Of a stretch of DNA of 13,000 bases, positions 7,545-13,000 are shown piece after piece (positions within the stretch are counted from its first letter, which is position 1; each line of letters starts with the position of its first letter). The translations under genes were made by a program, and so were the position numbers. The notes beneath the pieces are model-generated. The model searched no databases. It saw only the letters and a program-made list of their open reading frames with translations, and was not told where the DNA came from. Origin of the DNA: Bacteroidales bacterium UBA3816 (GTDB taxonomy: Bacteria > Bacteroidota > Bacteroidia > Bacteroidales > P3); NCBI GenBank assembly GCA_002368955.1, contig DFDY01000017.1, positions 1 through 13,000 of the forward strand. The letters run 5' to 3'.

Positions 7545-7575
7545 TTTGCTATTTAGGAATTATTTTGTATTTTTG
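7545..7575 (+). promoter_or_regulatory. Consensus promoter of the nucleoside permease gene
   Basis: TTTG at 7545-7548 and TATTTTTG at 7568-7575 are separated by 19 bases. This is the best match in the window to the Bacteroidota TTTG / TAnnTTTG consensus. It lies 35 bases before the ATG at 7611 and should drive the permease and probably the receptor downstream. Confidence 0.85.
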
Positions 7576-7610
7576 CATTTTATTAGTAAAAATACAATAA
7601 ATGTAATTAT

Positions 7611-8888
7611 ATGAGTATCAAACTTCGTCTCGTCATAATGAATTTTCTTGAATTCGCCGTTTGGGGAGCCTATCTCACCTCTATGGGCGGATTCTTGTAT
7701 GGGGCTGGACTTGCAGACAAAATATGGCTGTTCTTTGCTATTCAAGGCATTGTGTCCATTTTTATGCCTGCCCTGATGGGCATAGTGGCCGACAAATGGA
7801 TTCAAGCACAAAAAGTCCTCTCCCTTTCACACGGCATTGCCGGACTCTTTATGATTGCTGCCGGGGTCTATGCCATGATGAATGCAGGCCACATTCAGTT
7901 TGCTCCTTTGTTTGCGCTGTACACCATTAGTGTGGCATTTTTCATGCCTACTATCGCTATTGCCAATTCGGTGGCATATACGGGTCTTGACGTTGCAGGA
8001 CTGGATTCTGTCAAGCATTTCCCTCCCATTCGAGTGTTTGGCACCATAGGTTTTATTTGCTGCATGCTGGCAGTCAATTTTATCAAAAATGGCCAAGGCG
8101 TTCAGTTTCAGCATTCCCATGAGCAGTTTCTACTCTCGGGTGCCTTAAGTTTGATTCTTTGTGGCTACGCCTTGACCCTCCCTTCCTGTCCCTGTTTGGG
8201 CAAAGACAAGCCTTCCAAGTCCTTTGCCGAGGCTTCGGGGCTCAGTGCCTTCCGTCTCTTCAAAGAGCGTAAATTTGCCATCTTCTTCCTTTTCTCTATG
8301 TTCCTGGGTGCCTCCCTACAGGTTACCAACGGCTATGCCAATACCTTTATCACCCATTTCAAGGATGTACCGGAATTTGCCGACACTTGGGGTGCGCATA
8401 ATGCCAATGCTCTCATATCGCTGAGCCAACTCTCCGAAACCCTCTGCATACTACTTATCCCCTTCTGCCTTCGCAAGTTCGGCATCAAGAAAGTGATGCT
8501 CATCTCCATGGTGGCTTGGGTGCTTCGCTTCGGTCTTTTCGGATTGGGCGACACCGGTACAGGTGTCTGGATGCTCATCCTCAGCTGCATAGTCTATGGC
8601 GTTGCCTTCGACTTCTTCAACATCTCGGGCTCCCTTTATGTCGAGTATACCACCTCCGACGACATTCGCTCATCGGCCCAAGGCCTTTTCATGCTCATGA
8701 CCAATGGTTTGGGCGCCACCCTAGGCACATGGGCTGCGGGCAAAGTGGTCAACCATTATGTTGTCTTTGCCGCCAACCCCAACTGGAGTGCCGCTTGGTA
8801 TGTCTTTGCGGCCTATGCATTGGTGGTTGCCGTGCTCTTCGCCCTCTGCTTCAAGGATGAGAAATTCCCCGAGTCCAACAAAAGATAA
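7611..8888 (+). CDS. nupG: NupG-family nucleoside/H+ symporter (MFS)
   Basis: This 425-residue inner-membrane transporter belongs to the nucleoside:H+ symporter branch of the major facilitator superfamily. It can be aligned by eye with E. coli NupG along most of its length. Shared segments include KLRLVIMNFLEFAVWGAYLT at the N-terminus, FMPALMGIVADKW, FPPIRVFGTIGFI, IFFLFSMFLGASLQVTN, LSQLSETLCILLIPF, VAWVLRFGLF, YGVAFDFFNISGS and SSAQGLFMLMTNG. The length is right for 12 membrane helices. It imports nucleosides using the proton gradient. It follows the exported 5'-nucleotidase by 109 bases, so periplasmic dephosphorylation and inner-membrane uptake are coded side by side. The ATG at 7611 gives the family's usual N-terminus. 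No frameshift or missing segment is seen. Nucleoside preference cannot be read from the sequence. Confidence 0.94.
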   Translation: MSIKLRLVIMNFLEFAVWGAYLTSMGGFLYGAGLADKIWLFFAIQGIVSIFMPALMGIVADKWIQAQKVLSLSHGIAGLFMIAAGVYAMMNAGHIQFAPLFALYTISVAFFMPTIAIANSVAYTGLDVAGLDSVKHFPPIRVFGTIGFICCMLAVNFIKNGQGVQFQHSHEQFLLSGALSLILCGYALTLPSCPCLGKDKPSKSFAEASGLSAFRLFKERKFAIFFLFSMFLGASLQVTNGYANTFITHFKDVPEFADTWGAHNANALISLSQLSETLCILLIPFCLRKFGIKKVMLISMVAWVLRFGLFGLGDTGTGVWMLILSCIVYGVAFDFFNISGSLYVEYTTSDDIRSSAQGLFMLMTNGLGATLGTWAAGKVVNHYVVFAANPNWSAAWYVFAAYALVVAVLFALCFKDEKFPESNKR

Positions 8889-8941
8889 TCCCATTTTGAT
8901 AATCGTTAACTAATCCATTTATTAATCTAAAAATCTGTATT

Positions 8942-11900
8942 ATGAGTAAAACTATCAAAAGTTTTGTAGTTGTCCTCATCAGCCTGCTGTTTGCAACCAC
9001 AGCCATGGCTCAGTCGACAACCTCATCCATTGCCGGCCATGTGACCGATGCCAATGGCCCAGTTCATGATGCCATGATTTCGGCGATTTATACCCCAACG
9101 GGTATCGTCTATCATGCATTCACCAATCGTGACGGTGCCTACCGTATCAACGGAGTTGTTGCCGGTGGCCCCTACACCATCAAAGTTGAAATGATGGGCC
9201 ATCAGACCCTGATCGTCAAGGACATCAAGGCTCCTCTGGCCTCCACGGTCATCGTCAACCCCGTCCTCAAAATCGAGGCCAGCACCCTAGAAGAAGTTGT
9301 TGTCTCGGCTGAAGCTGCCAACAGCAACATGAGTGTCGAGAATGCCGGTGCCAGTACCTACATTGGCTCTCAGGCCATTGAGAAATTGCCCACCACAAGC
9401 CGTAGCATGAATGACATCATGAAACTCACCCCCCAGGCCTCTGTTGTGGGCGGCGGTTTTGCAGCCGGTGGCGGCAACTATCGTGGCTCTACCGTCACGG
9501 TTGACGGTGCTTCTTTCAACAATGCTTTCGGCATTGGCTCCAACCTGCCTGCCGGCGGTAGCCCCCTCTCCATTGATGCTATCGACCAGATTTCCATCAA
9601 CCTCACTCCCTTCGATGTCCGTCAGAGCGGTTTCCAAGGTGGTGCCATCAACGTCGTGACCAAGCATGGTAGCAACGAATGGCACGCTTCTGTCTACGAC
9701 TACTACACCAGCAATGCCCTGCGCGGCATCAAGGTTGGCGAAGACTCCCTTAGCAATAGCCAGTTCCTCAACAACGTCATGGGACTCACCCTCAGCGGCC
9801 CCATCATCAAGGACAAACTCTTCTTCTTTGTCAATGCCGAATACGAGATGGACAATGTGCCCGGTTCTTCCCGCAAGGCTCGCACTAGCGAGAGCGACGA
9901 ATGGGGAGGGCAAACCAGCTACAACCGTCCCACCGAGGCTCGTCTGGATGAAATTGCCTCTTTCCTGAAAGAGAAGTATGGCTATGACCCAGGCCCCTAT
10001 CAGAACTACTCCCTCAGCACCCCCGACTATAAAGTGCTAGCCCGCTTAGATTGGAACATCAATGCCAACAACAACTTCAACATCCGTTTCAGCCACACTC
10101 ACTCCTACACCTCCAATCAGCCCTCTTCGTCCATGAGCCCCATCGGTGGCACCAACACCACTGTCAACATAGGTGGCGTTGACTACTCTTTCAACCGTAA
10201 CAGCGAAGGCCGTCAGTCCGAATATTCGCTCTATTTCAAGTCTGCCCGCTACTATCAGGAGCAGAACTTCACCTCTCTGGCAGCCGAGTTGAACAGCCGT
10301 CTCTTCGGCGGCAAGGGGACCAATGCCCTCCGTGCCACTTGGTCCTATCAGAATGAGCCTCGCTCCTTCGATGGCGACCTCTTCCCCACGGTTGATATTC
10401 TGGAGCCCTATACCGATGCCAACGGTGCCACTCAGTATGCTTTCTACACCACTTTCGGTATTGATCCCTTCACCTACAACAACACCCGCCGTGTCAGCAC
10501 TATCAACGTCACCGACGAAGTGACCTATACCACTGGCATCCACAACCTCATTGCCGGTATTCAGTATGAGACCAACAGAGCCGTCAACGGCTTCATGCAG
10601 GGCGGCGCAGGCTGGTATATCTTCGACTCATGGGAGACCTTCAAGAATGGCGGCATGCCCCTGTCGATGATGATTACCCACGCCAACCTTGACGACCCCA
10701 CAGCCATGGTCTACCCCACCTTCAACTATAATCAGGCCTCGCTCTATGCACAGGATGAGATGGAGTTCAGCCAGTATTTCAAACTCACTGCCGGCCTCCG
10801 TTTGGAGATGCCTATCGTGAGCTTCCAGAACAACAACCTCAACAAGGAATTCGCCTCCATTGCAGCCAACAACCCCAACAGTTCTTTTGCTGGTCTTAGC
10901 ACCGAGGACCTCCCCGGTCTCACTGTCAACATCTCGCCCCGCTTAGGCTTCAACTGGGATGTTACCAAGAACCGCAATGTGGTGGTCCGTGGTGGTACCG
11001 GCCTTTTCACTGGCCGCATCCCCAACGTGTGGTTGGTTAGTGCTGCCGGCAACGCCAATGTGTTGCAATATCAGTATATTGCCAATCTCCAAACTGGCCA
11101 GCAGGTCTTCCCCTTTGCTGCCAACCGCACCGACATCATCAACAGCATCTACGCTGGTCAGGCTTTCCAGCAGCAGGATCTTGCAGCCCCCACCGGCACC
11201 ACCATCTTGGCCAAGGACCTCCGCATGCCCACCAGCTGGAAGACCTCCATCGCCGTTGATGCCAAGCTGCCTTTCGGCATCAAAGGAACCTTGGAAGGCA
11301 TTTATTCCTACAACTACAACGAAGTCGTAGCCTCCACCCTCGGCTATCAGTTTGGCGACGGTGTCCAGCTCCCCGGTGAGCCCGAAACCCGCCACACCTA
11401 TGCCAGCGAGAATATTCGCAACAGCGCCAATGGCAAGATGGGCGGTTACTACCTCCACAATGCCAAAGACCTCCACGGCCAGTATTATTCCATCACTGCC
11501 CAGCTGAGCAAGAACTTTGTTTGGGGTCTTGACCTGATGGCTGCCTACACCCACAGCTTCAGCATGTCGGCTACCGACGGTGTTGGCGACCAGGTATACA
11601 ACATCGCCCAAATCAGCAACCGCAATGGCGACAACTGTCCCGAACTTGGCTACTCCTACTTTGTCTCTCCCAACCGCCTAATTGCTAGTGTGAGCTACGA
11701 TATCTATGAGGGCGTTCATACTGCCACCAAGCTGGGTCTCTTCTACGAAGGCTACAACGTGGGCTACGTTGGCTCTTACAACCAGTCCCGCCACTCTTAC
11801 CTGATGAACACCGACCAGAGCACCGGTATCAGCACCGCTCAGCTCATCTACATCCCCACCGCCGACGAACTTGCCAACATGCCCTTCAGCAGCGAAGAAA

Positions 11901-12256
11901 ACCGCGCCGCCTTTGAGCAGTTCATCAGCAACGATGCCTACCTCAGTGCGCACCGTGGCGAGTACAGCAAGCGCAACGGTGCTGTGGTTCCTTGGCTCAA
12001 CCGCATCAACTTCAAGATTGACCAGGAGTTCTACTTCAACGTTGCCGGTCGCCCCACCACCCTCCAGATTGGTGCCGACATTAACAACCTCCTCAACCTG
12101 GTCAACAGCAACTGGGGTTGCTTCCAGCAGCTCAGCAGCGAAACTGTACTCAACCTGAAGAATGGTGCCTACACTTTCACCGAGCCTAACTGGCATCTCT
12201 ACAGCAATTTCTATTCCACCTGGAATGTCTTGCTGCACATCCGTTACAGCTTCTAA
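8942..12256 (+). CDS. Oar-like TonB-dependent outer-membrane receptor
   Basis: This 1104-residue outer-membrane protein starts with a signal peptide (residues 1-24, ending AMAQ). A carboxypeptidase-regulatory-like (CnaB-type) domain follows at about 27-112 (SIAGHVTDANGPV, NRDGAYRINGV, VEMMGHQ). The TonB plug spans about 130-240 and includes YRGSTVTVDGASFNNAFG and GFQGGAINVVTKHGSNEWH. The rest is a beta barrel ending in the aromatic strand LLHIRYSF with C-terminal Phe. This is the Oar-like architecture, not SusC: no SusD gene follows. In Myxococcus, Oar has been implicated in protein export as well as adhesion, so substrate and direction are open. It lies 53 bases after nupG, with no promoter box or terminator between, so co-transcription is likely. 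Codons are strongly C-ending (AAC, ATC, ACC, CTC), which suggests high expression. Confidence 0.92.
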   Translation: MSKTIKSFVVVLISLLFATTAMAQSTTSSIAGHVTDANGPVHDAMISAIYTPTGIVYHAFTNRDGAYRINGVVAGGPYTIKVEMMGHQTLIVKDIKAPLASTVIVNPVLKIEASTLEEVVVSAEAANSNMSVENAGASTYIGSQAIEKLPTTSRSMNDIMKLTPQASVVGGGFAAGGGNYRGSTVTVDGASFNNAFGIGSNLPAGGSPLSIDAIDQISINLTPFDVRQSGFQGGAINVVTKHGSNEWHASVYDYYTSNALRGIKVGEDSLSNSQFLNNVMGLTLSGPIIKDKLFFFVNAEYEMDNVPGSSRKARTSESDEWGGQTSYNRPTEARLDEIASFLKEKYGYDPGPYQNYSLSTPDYKVLARLDWNINANNNFNIRFSHTHSYTSNQPSSSMSPIGGTNTTVNIGGVDYSFNRNSEGRQSEYSLYFKSARYYQEQNFTSLAAELNSRLFGGKGTNALRATWSYQNEPRSFDGDLFPTVDILEPYTDANGATQYAFYTTFGIDPFTYNNTRRVSTINVTDEVTYTTGIHNLIAGIQYETNRAVNGFMQGGAGWYIFDSWETFKNGGMPLSMMITHANLDDPTAMVYPTFNYNQASLYAQDEMEFSQYFKLTAGLRLEMPIVSFQNNNLNKEFASIAANNPNSSFAGLSTEDLPGLTVNISPRLGFNWDVTKNRNVVVRGGTGLFTGRIPNVWLVSAAGNANVLQYQYIANLQTGQQVFPFAANRTDIINSIYAGQAFQQQDLAAPTGTTILAKDLRMPTSWKTSIAVDAKLPFGIKGTLEGIYSYNYNEVVASTLGYQFGDGVQLPGEPETRHTYASENIRNSANGKMGGYYLHNAKDLHGQYYSITAQLSKNFVWGLDLMAAYTHSFSMSATDGVGDQVYNIAQISNRNGDNCPELGYSYFVSPNRLIASVSYDIYEGVHTATKLGLFYEGYNVGYVGSYNQSRHSYLMNTDQSTGISTAQLIYIPTADELANMPFSSEENRAAFEQFISNDAYLSAHRGEYSKRNGAVVPWLNRINFKIDQEFYFNVAGRPTTLQIGADINNLLNLVNSNWGCFQQLSSETVLNLKNGAYTFTEPNWHLYSNFYSTWNVLLHIRYSF

Positions 12257-12309
12257 GACAACTCATTCCCTGCTCTGAAGTCAGGAATTTGATTAACACC
12301 TTATGTTCA

Positions 12310-12346
12310 ACCCAGGCGGCCGCAGGCCGCCTGGGTCTTTTCTTTC
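12310..12346 (+). terminator. Strong intrinsic terminator after the receptor gene
   Basis: ACCCAGGCGGCC (12310-12321) pairs perfectly with GGCCGCCTGGGT (12325-12336) around a GCA loop, and a T-rich tail follows (12338-12345, one C interruption). It starts 53 bases after the receptor stop and ends the salvage region. Confidence 0.92.
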
Positions 12347-12426
12347 CATTGTTTTATTGAGTTGAAATTGACGACCAGTGTAATGTGTGGTGACGACTAC
12401 TATTCTTAGGCGTATAGGTCTAATTT

Positions 12427-12434
12427 AATTGTTT
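12427..12434. repeat. Left target-site duplication of the 183-bp element
   Basis: AATTGTTT at 12427-12434 is repeated perfectly at 12618-12625, directly outside the other end of the element. The next bases on each side differ, so the duplication is exactly 8 bp. Confidence 0.78.
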
Positions 12435-12465
12435 GGCTCTAGTTTGATAAAAGACTGATTTTTAG

Positions 12466-12482
12466 CAGCCTCGAAGAGGCTG
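12466..12482. repeat. Hairpin 1 of the element (CGAAG loop)
   Basis: CAGCCTC (12466-12472) and GAGGCTG (12476-12482) form a perfect 7-bp stem with loop GAA. It lies between the left terminal repeat and the outer stem. Confidence 0.85.
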
Positions 12483-12484
12483 AA

Positions 12485-12579
12485 TCTCAATAACCCCATA
12501 CTAAGCGACCAACGGGAGCGCAGTGTGGGGATAGCGAAACCCCTACTACTCAGCGTGTCGAAGACACGCCACATTGAGA
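12485..12579. repeat. Closed multibranch fold inside the element
   Basis: TCTCAAT (12485-12491) and ATTGAGA (12573-12579) are perfectly complementary and enclose two further hairpins. Hairpin 2 (12494-12530) pairs CCCCATACT with AGTGTGGGG (one T-G wobble). It then continues through a 2-base bulge with GCG (12505-12507) / CGC (12519-12521). Hairpin 3 (12553-12569) pairs GCGTGTC with GACACGC around loop GAA, the same apical C-GAA-G as hairpin 1. As RNA or single-stranded DNA this would fold as a three-way junction. Whether it is transcribed is unknown. Confidence 0.75.
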
Positions 12580-12603
12580 AATACGAGCAAGAATCAGTCA
12601 TAC

Positions 12604-12636
12604 TTTGTACTAGAGCGAATTGTTTCCATATCTTTG
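12604..12636 (+). promoter_or_regulatory. Possible hybrid promoter at the element's right edge
   Basis: TATCTTTG at 12629-12636, just outside the element, matches TAnnTTTG. TTTG at 12604-12607, inside the element's right end, sits 21 bases upstream as a candidate -33. Without the insertion no TTTG would lie at that distance. No forward gene follows within the window, so a transcript would be non-coding or antisense to the minus-strand gene end at 12914-13000. Confidence 0.35.
12618..12625. repeat. Right target-site duplication of the 183-bp element
   Basis: AATTGTTT, identical to 12427-12434, directly follows the terminal G of the element. Confidence 0.78.
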
Positions 12637-12702
12637 TGGTGTCGCGTTGCTAGTATTTCATTCCGAATGCACCGATGCAGCCCTGCAAAACCCTGTTTTC
12701 AA

Positions 12703-12894
12703 CCCAAATCGGTCGTTAGGATTTGTGTCATATTAGTATTTGTTGCGAGCAGATTGGTCACCTTGCTGGCGAAGGCGTAGCGGGCTACGACGAGACAGGA
12801 ATGTGAACAAGATGCCGAAAGAAATACTGAGATGTCAAAAACAGACCTAAAAAAGTGAAATGGAATGAAATGTCGGCCTAATGACCGATTTGGG
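12703..12894. repeat. 18-bp inverted repeat spanning a 192-bp non-coding segment
   Basis: CCCAAATCGGTCGTTAGG (12703-12720) and CCTAATGACCGATTTGGG (12877-12894) are inverted copies with 17 of 18 matches. A second pair, ATTTCATTCC (12655-12664) and GGAATGAAAT (12862-12871), is perfect but crosses the first, so both cannot form in a simple nested fold. Inside lie AGTATTT (12735-12741) / AAATACT (12822-12828) and the small hairpin CGTAG-CGGG-CTACG (12776-12789). No target duplication is visible outside the 18-bp arms and no believable protein is coded. It may be a second dispersed repeat, a remnant of an insertion sequence, or an RNA element. Confidence 0.55.
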
Positions 12895-12913
12895 ATCTAT
12901 TGCTCATGATTCC

Positions 12914-13000
12914 TTATTGGATACGTTTTAACTCATATAGGAATAAAGATTTTGCAGACTCAACAAAAACTTCGAGGTTCTCATTCTTAATATTGTAGAG
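12914..13000 (-). CDS. Probable 3' end of a minus-strand gene (partial)
   Basis: Read on the minus strand from the window edge, 28 codons without a stop end at TAA (12914-12916). They give LYNIKNENLEVFVESAKSLF followed by LYELKRIQ. The composition is protein-like (amphipathic helix, acidic and basic mix), and the other two frames on this strand look less protein-like. It would converge on the receptor operon. It is too short to assign a family, and chance is possible. Confidence 0.4.
   Translation of the reverse strand, partial: LYNIKNENLEVFVESAKSLFLYELKRIQ

Larger units (their letters stand above)
12435..12617. mobile_element. MITE/REP-like structured insertion element, 183 bp
   Basis: This non-coding element is bounded by imperfect terminal inverted repeats, 12436-12459 and 12593-12616. 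They match at 17 of 24 positions: the outer 8 (GCTCTAGT / ACTAGAGC) and the inner 7 (GACTGAT / ATCAGTC) are perfect, with a divergent middle. Perfect 8-bp direct repeats AATTGTTT flank it at 12427-12434 and 12618-12625. Inside are three hairpins and a 7-bp outer stem. It has no transposase or believable open frame, so movement would need an enzyme supplied elsewhere. Its last 21 bases recur at 1-21 in the same orientation. The symmetry and duplications are seen directly. The MITE/REP-like label is inference; a known insertion-sequence derivative or a REP (RAYT-linked) family is possible. Confidence 0.8.

Noticed and set aside
10943..11611. Long minus-strand open frame (222 codons) inside the receptor gene, with similar ones at 9287-9913 and 11678-12238
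   Set aside because: The plus-strand receptor has clear domains throughout. The C-ending codon bias of that gene removes antisense stop codons, which explains the open frames. They show no family motifs and no upstream signals.
12466..12579. Possible CRISPR array or tRNA cluster suggested by the repeated palindromes
   Set aside because: The hairpins have different stem sequences and there are no direct repeats with regular spacers, so it is not CRISPR. There is no acceptor/anticodon/T-loop pattern, so it is not tRNA.
12574..12780. 68-codon plus-strand open frame
   Set aside because: It begins inside the structured element, crosses its boundary and target duplication, and has no recognisable domain or start context. 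It is a by-product of non-coding sequence.

Overview
The window looks like chromosomal DNA of a member of the Bacteroidota, probably order Bacteroidales. Four intergenic regions carry the phylum's sigma-ABfr promoter signature, a -7 box TAnnTTTG. In two cases a TTTG or gTTG sits 19 bases upstream. Start codons lack clear Shine-Dalgarno sequences. The gene set also fits this order: a four-helix-bundle suffix protein, a short CstA, a NupG-type permease and an Oar-like TonB-dependent receptor. No rRNA, tRNA, CRISPR array, phage gene or transposase gene was recognised.

Layout: (1) 1-281 is an intergenic stretch that begins with the right end of a repeated element and holds a promoter. (2) 282-2383 is a two-gene unit: a beta-CASP metallo-beta-lactamase-fold RNA nuclease-like protein, then 2 bases later a four-helix-bundle suffix protein. 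(3) 2476-3942 is a CstA-family carbon-starvation transporter with its own promoter. (4) 4190-5851 holds a secreted YD-repeat-like protein and a membrane-anchored SIMPL-domain protein. This unit is closed by a perfect hairpin terminator that lies only 8 bases before the next start codon. (5) 5918-12256 reads as a nucleotide-salvage region: an exported 5'-nucleotidase, a NupG-family nucleoside/H+ symporter with its own strong promoter, and a large outer-membrane Oar-like TonB-dependent receptor 53 bases downstream. A strong terminator ends it. (6) 12346-12913 is a 568-base non-coding gap. The last 87 bases probably hold the 3' end of a convergent minus-strand gene.

The most interesting item is in the last gap. 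A 183-bp element at 12435-12617 has imperfect terminal inverted repeats and is bracketed by perfect 8-bp direct repeats (AATTGTTT), which look like a target-site duplication. It is packed with hairpins enclosed by a 7-bp outer stem. The first 21 bases of the window are identical to the last 21 bases of this element, and the match stops exactly at its right boundary. The window is therefore bracketed by two same-orientation copies of a MITE/REP-like structured element. A second, separate inverted-repeat region lies just beyond it at 12703-12894.

The metabolic genes are recognisable by family. The secreted YD-repeat protein, the SIMPL protein and the receptor's substrate remain functionally open.
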